Assembly (NCBI GenBank): GCA_013433145.1
Contig: CM024183.1
Location: 6,925,703 to 6,989,702, forward strand
Source: Ascaris suum
Lineage: Eukaryota; Nematoda; Chromadorea; Rhabditida; Ascarididae
Reading direction: 5' to 3'
Length of the DNA stretch: 64,000 nucleotides
Made by a program: the position numbers and the translations under genes. The notes under the pieces were generated by a model that saw only the letters and a program-made list of their open reading frames with translations, searched no databases and had not been told where the DNA came from. Below, in pieces: positions 1-12,853 of the stretch (positions are counted from its first letter, which is position 1; every line of letters begins with the position of its first letter).

Positions 1-528
1 TTTCACTTGGGCTTTTGTATCACTTAGATTTAACGAACTATAATGCTAAATGTTCTCTTGGAAAATAAAGGTGAAGCTGAAACACAATAAGTCTCCGTAA
101 AAGCATTATCTAATTTTTAAATACGCTCTATTTAATATACAGTGTCTAATATATTCCGCCAATATAATTATCTCAGTATGCAACCATAACGCGCTTCCAA
201 CCTGAGAAGTTTCTGATCGACTGCAATATTCGATGTTATTCCGATGATAGCTGGTCAAGGACTGGTGGTTTCCGTTGGATTACGTTTGCCGAAATCGTCT
301 CATTCAGACATTTCGGTCTTTTCGGTTGTGATTTCCCGCTCATCTCACCGTCGTAATCGACCAATTAAGCATATTCTATCGGAGAACGAAGCGAGGAAGA
401 AGAAAGTGACCTCTAAGAGGTTCATGATTAATGCTGCAACCGCATCGATTCTCGGCATAATCGCTTACTTTCGTAAGCATTTTTTTTCAGTGCATTCAAA
501 GTACAGAAAAATCCCAAATAGAACTCAC

Positions 529-600
529 ATGTAAAGTTTGGTGCTAATCTGCTAGTATTGCATTTCAAATGCTCCTGTTTTGTGCAATCCGAGTTACTTC
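529..600 (-). pseudogene. Decayed CAP C-terminal exon (exon 6-like)
   Basis: Read on the minus strand, this stretch resembles the CAP exon at 3,612-3,722: a Ser-Asp-Cys-Thr start, a Cys-Asn-Thr-Ser block and the same end followed by GTGAGT. A seven-base insertion after the Asn-Thr-Ser codons breaks the frame, and the upstream half of the exon is not recognisable. A matching relic lies in the inverted arm at 19,352-19,424. It is probably the tail of an older CAP copy whose other exons are lost or outside the window. Confidence 0.5.
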
Positions 601-3200
601 AGCACATATTTCCCCATTCAGCGTTCAGCATATCAAAATAGTTGTCTCTTTTCGTAATTACACATCGTTGTATGAGTGCGGGAACAAGTGGAATAAATGC
701 GCTCATGGCAAATACATGTACTGTTCCTAACATGCGTGTTGAACTCCAGCAATCTATTTCCAGCAATTATGAAGCTCAAAGCAATGAAAAATCGCATACA
801 TGAAAGAATTCACTAAACTATCCTGAGATTATGCGAATGTTCCTCTGAGCCTCCGTACAACTATCAATCTTCAAAAAAAAAAACCACTGTCATCAATGCC
901 GGAGAAACGTTTCAGTCTCCTACACTCAACGTCGGTAATCGCCCATCGCCTCTCCGATTGCGGTCGATTTTCTGGGAAAACCCAAATTTTGTGACACTCT
1001 CCCATCATTTCATTGTCTGCATCAAATAGCGAATTTCATATATGAAACTCAACGTTCATGCAGGACGCCCGTGTATGACACCGTAATGCGCGCCAGAGTT
1101 CACAATGTTGGTTTCATCGGAGCACAGATTTAGCACCTACACATGCCAAGAATTGAGGGAGCCAAAGTTAGGCATCAAATAATGGTATTAACGTTATCCT
1201 GGTATCTTTCGAGTGCTCGATTCCTTGTGGGATGCATTCAACTGTAAATGTTCCCTCTCCTCACTTTCTGGACTTTCGAGTTGAATGACCACATGAAGAG
1301 GTAGTCGATCATTTCAGTTAAGGTTTCTCCACTACGAAATCTGTTGAGTGAAATAGTGGAAACAATCATATAATCACCTGAGCGCAACAGAAGATTTCTG
1401 CTCACCGCTGCACAATTACTGGTTTTGATAAAATGGGAATTTCGATGCGATTTAATGGAAAGGTCAGTCTCATGCGACCTTGCCGGTTTCCCTCTCAATG
1501 AGCGAATGAACTCTCGACACTCATGCGGTCATCACAAAATGAAGCGCAACTACGCCAATAATTACTAAAAGGCACGCGAATAGTTTATAGAAGAGCGAAT
1601 GTGCTTCCATTCGGAGCTCTGCGAATGAAATACTCGATCGAAGGTAACTGAGAGAGAATCCTACGAGGGATATGTCAACGACAAAGTTTTATAGCTGTTC
1701 TAATTTCTTCTCAACGAATGTATATCTCTTTCGCCCCTTGTCTTGAAGGTTTACCACCGAAAGGCACTGGCAATTTTCTATCAGGGAAGTGAGTGAGGTA
1801 TTGAGCTGCTGCAGATGTGGAATATAAATGCATCTCAACGGAGCAACTCATGAAATTGTCCGTTTCACTTCTTGCCGGAGCGACTGTCTCGTCTCAGCTA
1901 AATGGTGGTGGTTTCGCATGGAGGCGGTGCCCTTCTACGTTTCTTCAGTATTACATCACTCCATTTTTTGCTGCTCGGATTTTCTTCCCAACTTGCACAT
2001 TATTCTTTGTCAGTAACACCGATCCTCAGGAGTCTCTTTACAAGATGCTAGCATCTTTTTCGTTGACGTATCAGCAAAGAGGTACGTAGCCGTCTTAACT
2101 ATCTGAGGCTATGTTATTACTCAATTTCGACGTATGGGCGATTGCAGAGCTGAGGAAAGTTGTTCGAGCCCTGTGAGCAAGCTTTGAAAGAACCAACCAA
2201 GAGGTTCGTGATGATTCGTAGAGAAAGCAGAAAGGGGTAAAAGCGGACGAGCTCTCTTCAGATCAGGCCAGTTTTGGTTGTTGAGCAAATTTAGTTAGCG
2301 TGCACTGCTGAGGTCTCGAGCAGTTTCGAGCGTACCAGCGAAGGTGACGAGGATTAGTAAGGAGGTACTGTAACCGAAGAAAAGAATTCGGTTCAAACAC
2401 CTATAACCCCGCATGTATTAGCGAGTTGCGGTTAGATATTTGCCATGTAATGTGGTGATCGACACGTCATTACCGCAGTCGCCCGATGCCTCTTTTCTCA
2501 TGGTCATATGTGGTGTTCTCTGCGCTATATGAAGCAATGCCATAACTGATACAGATGTCACAGTTGTAAAGTAGCTTCATAGCACTTATAAGTTTGTATC
2601 ATTACGTCGTACTTCCCATCCGAACGAATGTCGTTCGTTGTAGTCGGTTCCTCTGATGTGTTGGTATCGCGGAGAAGTTTCTTGCTTGCAATTTCTATTT
2701 CACATATATTTCAACTATGACCCCTGTTTCTTCCTTTCTCTGGTAAACCCCCGTTTCTTAGAACTTTCTTTTTCTTATCGACAAGCAAGCGCACAATTTT
2801 GTGCACATAAGATGGAAAGAGCAGCGCTGAGGAAGGAGACAGTTATATAGCGATTTTAGTGCATCGACCATTAAGATCTGCAAGCTTCCTGTTTTTATGT
2901 GCATGATCGTGTGCACCAAAAGTGAATGTTTAATGGTCGCTCCTTAGGTGCATGGCGAAGCTCACAGCCGGTGTTTGAGTGTATTACCGATAAACATGGC
3001 CAGAGACAGTGTCGATGCGAAAACGAGGTGATCGCAGAGAAAAAAGCTTTATGTCTAACAGATTACAGATGCGTTGCTTGGTCTTGATTATTCACCGAAA
3101 TAGACCATATGAGGTAGAAAATGTTGAGGGGAACCAGAGCTGTAACTCTAACGCTCCTATGCACAACACCGTATACCCGGCTGTCCATGATTCAGTAGAC
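600..3200. other. No gene recognised; duplicated non-coding DNA
   Basis: This part of arm A holds several short frames on both strands, but indels between the three copies break them and no domain is recognisable. A small inverted repeat (ten-base arms, 2,865-2,874 and 2,930-2,939) encloses a ~55-base loop. It is kept in the inverted arm but altered in the third copy. Confidence 0.5.
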
Positions 3201-3221
3201 GGACGATTTTGCAGCCGTTCT

Positions 3222-6200
3222 TCATTCGCTTGGTTGGCTGAAATTTCCGGTACTGTTTAAGGGCTTTCGACTGTCTTTTCTAAAAATAAGGTAAAGCAAA
3301 TTGTGATTTCGTTCAAGGAAGGTGTTGCGACAGCAATCGCGTATGACCGGACATTGTAATTTCAATGCACTCATTTCCTGTCATACCATAATTCCTCAAC
3401 CGCGCACGTACAACTTTCCAAGAAGTAAATATTTCATCAGCTGCTAGCGTGCTACTACGGCCGCGCCTCGCAAGTCGTCGATTTTGCGTATTGAATGTCT
3501 AAGAGATCTGCGTAACTGAACGAGTATTTCGAAGACTGGCGTAATTGATTTCTTTCATAAACAAGACCTCATGCCCATCCAAAGCTGAGAACAATCTCAA
3601 ACAGAACTCACATGCAAAGTTTGGTGCTAGTATTGCACGTCGAGTTTTTGTATGTTGTGCAGTCCAAATCCTCGGTGCAGCCATTTCCGAACTCATAGAT
3701 CTTCTGCTTGAAACGATTGCCTCTGTAATAGATTCTGACGGCGAAATGCGTAAAGTGAACGGAATGAAACGGTGCGCTTCAAAACCTCCCACTGTCGTGC
3801 ACGCTTCTTCGCTCTGATAGTTTTCGTGACACTCCATTTACTGTCTTTGTTATGAGGATATGTCGCTCTATGTTCTCGGAAATTTGCTTCGAAAATATTA
3901 TTGCTTTATTTAAGTGTATAGAGCCCAGCATCGTTTAAGTGCCATATTCAGTACCACTAAGTGTGCTTAATCTTTCATGTCACGCTTATCTTTATCAGTT
4001 ATAAGGATCAAAGGACACGTAATTCATGCTGCTTTGTTCCTTAGCAATCGGTGACTATGCTTTAACATCTAGGAGGCCCTACGGATTTTGGTCGCATCTC
4101 ATCGCAGCTGGGTTTCGGATCAGACATGAAGGAAGGGCGCGTGAGGATCGCTCCATGCGAAACGCCATACATTTGTCACTTACCAACGGACGGAAGGCAT
4201 AGTTTGAAAATAGCGCGTATCCGACGACGACGTCTGTTTGAGATACACTTAGACATTCATGGTTCTCAAAAAACCTCCCATAAGCCGAATTGAAATGAAC
4301 ATCGTAAATTACTCACGCAACGAAATAGTGGCATACAACGATAGTTGTATACCATGATCCTTGAGTGCAATTGGCGATACCACATCCGATCTTCGTGGTT
4401 GCTCCCCATGCTTGCTGCAATTTGAATAGGCTGTATGCAAACATGAGATGAAGTACAAACTGAATGCTTCAAGCACGGCATCACACTATACTAACCGAAG
4501 GCAAGGCAATGATAAGGGGTGCTATTAAGGAGGCAGGAAGTTCGCATTTGAGAGCTTTCCTCAACTGATTGAGCCGTTAATCCGAAGAACGCCAAAGGAA
4601 AGCCTTTGTTGAATTGTTGTTCGATTTCTCATGCACAAAGACGGTAGCTAGTGGCAGCCGCGATTTGTCGCTAAAGGAAACGGTCGAGCAGAGGCAAAAA
4701 GGAGGTGTGCACTGTGGTGGCCAGATTTAACTGAAGAAGGTGCTGATGGTTGTTAAATTCAACTAATATGCGGACCGGCGCAGGGAAGTGGATCAAATAG
4801 CGTACAAATGAGGGTATACTATGCAACGGTCGATCATGAAATATGAAGACGAGCGCTAGAGAAGGTGGCACAACATCTGTTTTGCTCCTCTTCTCTCAAG
4901 CCAACTTCATGAAATCTCATTGCAGATGACAGATTGTTCTCATTGATGAATTGATAAGTTAACGAGTCGCTCTTGCTGCGATCTCACAGAAGTGAAATTG
5001 TTTTTTTTGTCCAGCGAAACTCAAGTATTTGCAACTATGGACGATCTGCTCAATTCAACTCCCAGCTGCTCAATTCAGCTTCCATCTGCCTATGGTCCCT
5101 CTATGCCAAATTTGGAGAATCTCATCTTTGTTCACTGGTCTGTGATTTGAAACAACTGTTTCGCCGAAATCTGCTGCATGTTTCAGTTTCCATCAAAGAA
5201 TGCATTGTTCGCATTTCACGAATGTGGAAATGGTATAAACTTACGTATGTGTTTACTTAATCGTTGTCCGCAAGTTTAATTTCCGCGTCGAGGAGGAAGT
5301 GTAATCGGTTAATTGAGGGATTATTGTAGTTAAGGATTGTCGAAATGGAGTAGAAGGCAAAGCTTAAAGAAAAGAGAGATTTGTAATAACGATGTCTTGC
5401 GGAATCGCCCTTTGAAATGAAAAAGTTTCTTCCAAATCAGACAATAGGCGTCGCAGGTGGCACAAGCGGGCTTTTGCGTTCACAGTGTGGTTGAATTAAT
5501 TACTGAAGTTATCCCCTACCTGGCTCCAATGACCAGCAGTTGCAACTATTTTTTCGTTCATTTTGTAGTCGTCAGCACTGGTCATATTGACCAGCCCGAT
5601 TTCGTCCCACCAGAGCTGAGTAGCTTTCAGTGTGTTCGTATCTCAAAAGAAGCGATTACTTGCATATTTAAATGCAACCGTATAGAATCTGGAAAACCTC
5701 TGTGAAGAAGCGATTCTCTCACATCTCATTGTGTGTGTGAGCGATCTTTCTTTGCTGTCGCGGCCATCTCAGCTAAAGATGCCACATATAAACATGTAGA
5801 AAAGGATGTCATATGCCCACATGCGGGATTCAATCCCCCGATTTGCTTGATTTTCTGGACCCGTTTTTGAATTTTGAGCTCGTACTAAATACGGCGCAGA
5901 TTGAATTGAAGTTATAAATCAGCAAAAATGTTCACAAATGTTTTGCATATAATTCTGTCCTCTTTTTTAGATTTTCACTTGAACGTTTATAAGATTATAA
6001 CATTCTGAAATGTTCCTCGACATGTTACCACTATTTTCACGGAATTACAGGTCTGCTGAGCACTTTTCATGCCTGCGCGACCAGTGAGAAGCTTTTCTTC
6101 TAACCCAGTCACCTTGTGATTTCTGCTACCTCTGCCGAATTTCACCTCTTCAGTCGTTTCTGAGGGAAAGTGAGGCAATTGTAACACAGAAGCTTGCAGA

Positions 6201-7211
6201 AAAGAATGTAAAAAGTGGGAGATCAAAATATGGCTAGTTAATGCAAATGCGTGCAAACGGTAATTTCTCATTACCAGCCGCCTAATGTCAAATGGGCTTC
6301 GTGCATTGTGCGAATAGCGAGTGAAGAAATGAATTCACCAGTGGACAATTGCAGAATTCGAAGGTAGACTCGCTTTCGATAACTTTTCAGTCTTTCCCAC
6401 TAATCAAGGCAGAAATACGATCTAGTCGAAGAATGGAACGCATGACGTCAATGCATGCGAAAGCGGCGTACAAATTCTTCGATTTCCAGCAGAGGTTGCC
6501 TCTTGTTTTTAAAGGAATTTAGACACACCCGCGAACTCCAAACAGCAATCGGAGTTTTGATAGGGTGAGGAGAGAACTAGAAAAAGCCATCTCACCAATA
6601 GATTCGTGTCTGTCCATGATCCACATATAGATATTCTCTCCCGCCTGATTTCTATATTCATAAGTTGAGTGGCCGTATTTACAGGTGTCAGCCCATCTCT
6701 GTGCGACTTCTTCCAGCCCACAGTCCCATCTCTGGAAGGATCAGTATTAGCATAAAGCTATTTTGAGCCGTTTCATTGACCTTATTTGCTAGCGCTTGAG
6801 AGGGAGACCAAATAACCGCGCTCATTCCGACGAAGCCCCTCCGATTTGATCATAAAAAAAAGTCAGTGGGGAGGCTGTGTCTCCCAGAGTGTCAGGTGGC
6901 CGCAGACGCAATTATTTCCTGCATATGTGAACCAAACGAAGTACTCCACATCAACGAGTGGTCCCATGGCGTCTTTTGCAGACATTTTTTAGATATATAC
7001 GGTTGATGCTATCTACGGGTATATTGATGTTATCGAATTACCAACTCATAAATGTTTCTGCCGCTCTCCAGACGTTCACCGCGCGCATCTCTCACGTTTC
7101 CTTTGACGAGCTTTGATCGCAGCTCGTTGTGTTTGTTGACTACTGTCTCGCGGTTTTCAGGGGTGAATTTCTGATTATGCACATTGTCACAGGAAACTGC
7201 TGTCGCAGTGC
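3222..7211 (-). CDS. CAP/SCP-TAPS (ASP-like) secreted protein, copy 1
   Basis: Six exons on the minus strand: 7211-7042, 6731-6596, 5641-5520, 4414-4317, 3722-3612 and 3279-3222 (stop 3224-3222). Phases agree at every junction and give about 230 residues after the missing start exon. CAP hallmarks in order are HNELRS in the first helix, WDCGLEE, WADTCKYGHS, GENIY, LWWDEI, GHWSQ, then WGATTKIGCGIANC and VVCHY. A C-terminal Cys-rich segment (IYEFGNGC...DC...STC...KLC) and a short polar tail follow. These are extracellular proteins, abundant in the secretions of parasitic nematodes; the ligand is unknown. No signal-peptide exon is visible between 7,212 and 7,713, so the gene may use 5' exons of the adjacent ShKT module. 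The acceptor at 5,642 (TTTTGAG) is weak. No frame break was seen. Confidence 0.85.
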
Positions 7212-7713
7212 CTGAAAAATTGTGATTTGCAGTATGAAATGAAGAACTCGTTCAAAAGCGAGAACTGTTCTGTGCGATACGATGTAGTGATGGGGGGTCA
7301 CATTTCAACTACCTTCTGGGCGTGATCAATTCAATGAAGTAACATCGTCTCTGAAAAGGTAAATATATTCGGTGCATCGTCAGCCGTAACCAATCTGCTT
7401 CGAGCAATGGCCTGCTGCTATTATGCACGTCTTATAATGTGGCCTGCACCTTGCATTCGTTGACGATATATTATTCGGCACCACCTAAGGTCAGAACTTA
7501 ACTTCGAAGTTCCATGCACGTCCCACCTATTCACAATATTTATAATTTGCAGCTCTGAACTCCAAGTTAATAGTACTCGAATAACCTGCCATTACCTCGA
7601 ATGGATGCGCTGAATATCACCAAGTTTTACTCTCAGTTCATTAGGTTGCTTCAAGAGAGGTAGTGTATCTAGTGGTTTCGCAGCACACCAGGAAGAAATT
7701 TAGTTCCTGAACA

Positions 7714-9278
7714 TCAAAAGAACCTGCCTGGTCCCTTGGTACCCGACGGTCTAGTGGTTGGCCTTTCTTGTTCTGGTGTGGCGGTTGGCCGTTCTTCTCT
7801 TGGAGAGTTGGTCGTTTGTGCGGAATTTGTTCCTTTAGCCGACGGAACAGTCGTCTGCCCGCAAAGTTCGCAGGTTTTCCTGCACTTCTGCTCCCAATAT
7901 GGGTATTGCCCGCACAAATAGAAGCTCTGCTCACAATAGCGATAGGTATCATTACAGGCTGCAATTTCTCATCTTTCACGAACAAAGTCGGCATCGCTAT
8001 GTCGAATTTCGGCATAAAAATAAAGTCCCAGCTGCTTCTCTTCGGAAGAGATTTCTCTAGAGCTCTGACACTGTCGCATCATCTTCGAGAAGGCGAGAAA
8101 AGTGATTCACTTGGATTCGGCCATCTGTGCCTGACTATTTTGAACAACGAATGGGGAGCCAAATTTCATGGTTTTTCATACACTCAGTCGTACCTTTCTC
8201 CACGTTCTTCTCAGAATGTCTTGCTCCAGTACGAATTATTGAAAATTCAGCGCCTTTTAGTAAAATTAAACATCTCTTGAGAATTATTGGTAGGTTCAAG
8301 AAGTTCTGATCGTTGGTGGAACTGGCGAAAATCTTGCAAGGAAAAGCTGAAGTGACCTCAGGTAATCGAATTTAAGTGATTACAAGAGACTTGTAAGTAA
8401 CTTTATCACTTTCTTCGCCTACTGCAACGCCTTTCAGGCATGGTAACTATAAGCGCAAAAACTTACATGGGTCTTCGGTCGGCGGCGCTGGTGGCATTGG
8501 TTCTGAAATAAAATGAATCTCATATTTCGTCATTTTTTCATTTGCACCATGTCATTTTCAAATGTCTTCATGAGTGACACATCGTAGCACCTTGACGGTG
8601 CTATGCTTGCCGCTTTCTTGCTAATAAGTTTCTCGAATCTTTTCACACAATCGAATATTCTGTCAGTTTTTCTTATCATCGTATTTATGAAGCGTACTAC
8701 CGGTATTAATCAATATAGATTATGAAAGCTATACATACTGTCGCATAGTTTGCACGATTTTCGGCAATTCACTTGGGACTGGTAGAGACCGCATGTTTTG
8801 AAGTGGACGATATTGTGGCAAAAATCCACTTTGTCGACGCAATCTGCAATTCCGTTCAATTACTGTATGAATGTTTTCGAATTTTTGACGTTGCAATCAA
8901 ATGTTTATGGATCAAAGAGAAGATTTCGATTTAACTTATCAGCGCTATATATTTCTCTGCTTAGGTAATATCCATCCTTCAAGTTTATTTTCATACAACG
9001 AAGAATATAATTTTGCAGTTTTTGCTGAGGGCTGCGACAAGGTTGTGAAAAAAAAACACATGTAGTTAGGTCTTCCGGGTTGGTCAGAAGAACACGACAA
9101 TGAACTCTTTGTTGCAACTTCTAGCTGAGGTAAGAGTTGTTCGAACGTTTGTAAGCAGTACTTGCATCATCGTCAATGAGAACTGCACCACATTTTTGAT
9201 GTGTGCAATTTTGACAGACTCACCTTCACCGTTGACGACCCAGATGAGGGCGCAAAGAACGAAGGAGAGGTAACGCAT
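7714..9278 (-). CDS. Secreted protein with two ShKT domains, copy 1
   Basis: Four exons on the minus strand: 9278-9224, 8843-8739, 8502-8467 and 7958-7714 (stop 7716-7714), all joined in phase 1, giving 146 residues. Exon 1 is a signal peptide (MRYLSFVLCALIWVVNG). Exon 2 is one ShKT domain with six Cys (CVD, FCH, TCG, NCRKSC, KLC). Exon 3 is a Pro-rich linker (PMPPAPPTED). Exon 4 is a second six-Cys ShKT domain (CND, YCEQ, LCG, KCRKTC, ELC) followed by a Thr/Pro/Arg-rich tail. ShKT modules are small disulphide-bonded folds common in secreted nematode proteins; the target here is unknown. The CAP exons follow 500 bases downstream in the same strand and phase with no AATAAA between, and exon 4 contains a possible phase-1 donor near its end, so this could be the 5' half of a ShKT-ShKT-CAP gene. 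Confidence 0.85.
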
Positions 9279-9300
9279 GAGTGGCTATGTGTACTGCTCA

Positions 9301-9310
9301 CCTGTAAAAC
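9301..9310 (-). promoter_or_regulatory. Candidate trans-splice acceptor of ShKT gene copy 1
   Basis: On the minus strand GTTTTACAG ends 23 bases before the ATG at 9278, with no donor visible just upstream. This fits spliced-leader addition. A TATA-like run lies about 45 bases further upstream near 9,346-9,356. Confidence 0.45.
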
Positions 9311-11362
9311 GCAGTGATATGAAATTGCCAAAAACGACATAAATTTGTATATAATAAGTCTTGTGAACGATGGCGCACAAGCATTTCAATCAGAAGTGCC
9401 CATTTGCAATATGGAAGAGTAAAGCCAAAGAGAGCGGACGGCCGGAGGATTGGAGAAAATGATAAAGGTGGATTGAGAATTTAATTAAATGTTGAGGTCT
9501 TTTTCGTGACGGGAGGTCCCGCATATTGTATTTCTCATCCGCGATGCTTTGTTACCTCTTCTTTTTCCCCATTCCTCATCGTTTGTCAATTCCATTCCTA
9601 ATTCTACCTGCGTGGTAGGCAACCTGGCCCATCACCGTCACCTAGAATTTCTTCTCGACCATCCCAGATAGGTTTTTCCTTCGTCGCAAGAAGTTTAGCC
9701 GGCTTCCTACCTCCAAACGAGGTTTGGTGGCAGGATTTCTCTTTCGCTCGACCGTAGAGGTCGCATGGAGCGCAAGGAAAGCTGCACTGCATAGCATGGA
9801 TCCCTTACGCGCACTCGCTGCTGTTTATGTTCCCGAAAGGGATCATTTTGCAAGAGTGACACGGACTAAGTCTTTTTTGCAGCACCAGTAGCCGTGTGGG
9901 GCCACAAGGCTCCATAAGGCTCCATAACGTTGTGCCGTTTCTGAGGCACATTATATTTGCGTGAATGGCAATCTTGCCATCCAAGGACTAACTCTCATGC
10001 CGAAGTGCGTGATGACCAGAAAATGTTCACAGCTTGGTGAAACCTCAGGACCTTAGGCGGATGGGGAAATCAAGTTTCGAACAATCGCAAAATTCCATTA
10101 GCGGAAGCTCATGCCGATCTGACTCCATAGCCTGCTTGAACCCTTTTATACATCGTCCGTGCTTTGTTTTCGGTTCATAGCAGAACAGCTGGCTCGGCCT
10201 TTTGTTTTTGTACTATTCAAGAATATCAGCCGAGCCACTCTAGATGAAAATAAACACGCATTGTTAGGCCCACATCATGCATACCGAGTGCAGAAGGCAC
10301 CTGCTCTCTTCAAACATTAAAGCCGTTCAAATGGGAATAATTTGGGACTCATCCATGTGCTGCGTTCAACTAGCGGTATCCACGACAACGCAGGAAGATA
10401 CTATCAATGGTTTTCCAGCAATTACACGGGCTAGATCGCAAAGCTGTGCTAACAGTTACTGTAGGCTCAGTCATGGGTTTCGTTTTACGCAATTAGACTT
10501 AACTTCTTCAAAATCCTGCTCGGCTGTTAGGGCTTTTGGATGCTCCAGATTCATGAGCGCAGTTTTTTCAGGAACTACAGATTCGCCCAGTTACTGGATT
10601 GTCGCTTGCTGGTTTATTCTGGTACGTACTATGGCTATGCCTTATTCATTTTCGTAGTTGCGTTGAGAGGATACGCATTATGCGGACATTTCTTAACTAC
10701 TCTCCACAGGAGTCATCGTTGTCCAAATGGAGCAAAGCTTAAACGGTAGAAGATTAGTTGCACAGGGTGAAATTGACAAGGGATGGAAGTTCGCTTAGTT
10801 AAAATATTTTCGGGGGACTGGAAGGAACGTTTTCGCCGAGAACGCATCCCATTATTCTATTTATATCAGAAATATCCACGAAAACGCGACAGCTGAAACT
10901 GGCAGGGGTTAGTGAAGCAAAAGTTAGTGCAGCGGGCCGTACGTCATACTTGAAGGAAACGTCATTGTAAAAGTGGCTAACAGCTGGCGTAGTTGGGAGC
11001 CAGAAGCTGGCGCCGAACACAACCAACGACGGTTGAGCGGTATCCGAGTTGCGATCGGTTTGGTGCGGAATGTGGCGCTGTTTCGTGTGAAAACATTTTG
11101 CTGCATCAGCGACTACACCCGTTTCCGGAAAAGTGTCATACGTTTCAAAATGAACTTCATTTATTATTTCAATCAGAAATCTTTACTCACGACTAAGGAC
11201 TTTTTATGCGCTCGGACAGCGATTCCTACTAGCTTGCGTCATGTGAACATTCCTCTGGAAACGTTTCTTTTTTGCGACTTCCTTTTCGTAAAAATGCTTG
11301 TGGCGTTATCAAAAAGAATTAGTACCCCATCGCCGAGACACTCCTTACTGGTAGAGTTTCAT

Positions 11363-11698
11363 CTAGTCCCATTGATAGTGGCCATTGTTCAACTTTGCGA
11401 GAAGGGCACAGCGATGATGCAAGACAGCATTCGATTGCTGATGTCCAAGTTCTCTTTCAACGGTGCTGCACTCGAGAAGCCGCGGCATGTGGTTTCCAAT
11501 CGATTGACAACATTCCTTGAAAAACCTTCGTTCAGGCGGGCGGTGAAAGTCGCATATAGCAAGAGAATTTTCAAAACTAAGTAACCACCCAACACAGTCA
11601 TTGCTGTGCAGTGGCCCGTGTTCAAGGAATAAAGTGAAGGTAGGCATTGGCTGGAAAAGCAGAAGTTGAAACAACGAGCAGCATCCGTGAACGCACAC
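11363..11698 (-). other. Conserved unidentified minus-strand ORF (unit 1)
   Basis: This frame of 111 codons is kept in unit 2 (30,790-31,143, 117 codons). In the first ~56 codons the three base differences between copies all fall in third positions and are silent. Over the whole frame silent and replacement changes are about equal in number. It contains scattered Cys, including an ECCQ motif, but I recognise no family. A short frame in another phase near 11,680 resembles a signal peptide. It could be an exon of an unassembled gene or chance. Confidence 0.25.
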
Positions 11699-12601
11699 TT
11701 TGCAACAAGATTTGAAACGCGAATGTTTTCACATGGTTGACTGTTGCTTGATGTTTCACAAGCGAAATTTGCGAAGCTTCTCAAATCAAAGGAGACAAAG
11801 CAATTTTTAAATATTGGAATTTCTGGTGTTGAAGTTGCTTAATATTTTAATCTTTCGGCCTATTCATTAAAAATGCTGTTCCATCGACGATTAAGCCTGA
11901 ACTAGAATTTGTGAGGGGCATTATTCTACACTGCTTCCTGTCCGGCGATTGGTCTATAGACCGAAAAAATTCGTCAAGAGGAAATATATTTGTAGGGCAC
12001 CACACTTGAACTGGTCCAAGACGTAGTTGATTCCTTTTATCAAACACAGCTTAATGCTGTCTATGATTATGGAGGTTTTTCTGCTTAGCATGGCAGTAGG
12101 ATGTTCCTTATTTTGTGATAACATCTATCGTGCTTCACCGATGTGTTTCCTTGATTAAAGACTGACGCAGAATAGCATCATTTTGCTCACAAACGTATGA
12201 AAAGAAATATGTGAGCAAATGAGTTTGGCTGAATGCGTAGAGATCAGACAACGCCATCTTAACGAACACGTTCATCGTTCCTCTCACTCAGTTTAAAGTC
12301 AGCGTGCCTTGAAAAGTAATTTCTGACGCCTAGAACGAATGGTGGTATAGATCACGTTCTCGGCATGGGACGGCTCATTATCGACGTTTTGCAGGAGCGA
12401 GATGAGCTCAGCGCTGGAGTCTCTCAGACGATTAAACATAAGATCACTGGACATTTTAGGAATCGCCTTTATTGTGCGGCCATGGCTAAATCTCCGATAT
12501 TCGTGCAAGAAAAGCATTCCTTGTAGCCCTTTCCACAACACGTTATGAGACTCAATCCTCTCAATACATCATTGCAATGCACTGAGCTCCTTTATGTGGT
12601 T

Positions 12602-12853
12602 TTATAAATTTCTGTCTGCAGACGAAATTCTTCCAACGTAGTCCTCTGCGATGTATCTCCGTATGCCTGTCATTGCGATAGTTTGATCTAGACAAGCACT
12701 AAAGGTACAGTTACGGTCAGGAAACTCGATGAGATAATTTCTATCATTAACTGGGCTCCTATGATACTCTTTATATATTAATTCAGCAACTTCAAAGGAA
12801 AACACGGGCATTCGAAGGCGACGCGACAAACAAGAATCATAAGCATTTCGCAC
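12602..12853 (-). other. Unidentified minus-strand ORF, weakly phosphatase-like
   Basis: The frame includes the words EVAELIYKEYHR and NCTFSACLDQT. These faintly resemble the C-terminal strand and paired-Cys region of nematode histidine acid phosphatases, but the N-terminal RHGxRxP signature is not seen. The copy in unit 2 (32,002-32,295) shifts frame near its end by one base. Differences between the copies are mostly replacements. Treat this as an unassigned frame. Confidence 0.15.

Larger units (their letters stand above)
120..3838 (+). repeat. Arm A, repeated inverted at 16,129-19,815
   Basis: Arm A is found again as a reverse complement at ~16,129-19,815. Its part from 1,503 on also recurs in direct orientation at 19,891-22,230. 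It holds the last two exons of the CAP gene (3,222-3,722) and a decayed exon of the same type near 529-600. The breakpoint near 3,838 lies inside a CAP intron. Between 600 and 3,200 I see no supportable gene, only short frames that are not kept open in all copies. Confidence 0.85.

Noticed and set aside
1817..2089. Plus-strand frames in arm A (1,817-2,089, 20,164-20,548) and the minus-strand partner in the inverted arm
   Set aside because: Indels change the frame among the three copies, and no motif is recognisable.
5987..6271. 94-codon minus-strand frame nearly identical in unit 2 (24,372-24,656)
   Set aside because: It lies in a CAP intron, has no CAP-like motif and does not fit the exon phases. 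The identity is shared by the surrounding intron.
7768..8280. 170-codon plus-strand frame, also at 26,142-26,654
   Set aside because: It is antisense to ShKT exon 4 and its intron; its openness follows from the coding strand opposite.
10973..11584. Longest open frame in the window (203 codons, plus strand)
   Set aside because: The matching frame in unit 2 is interrupted by several indels, and no domain is recognisable. It also overlaps the better preserved minus-strand frame.
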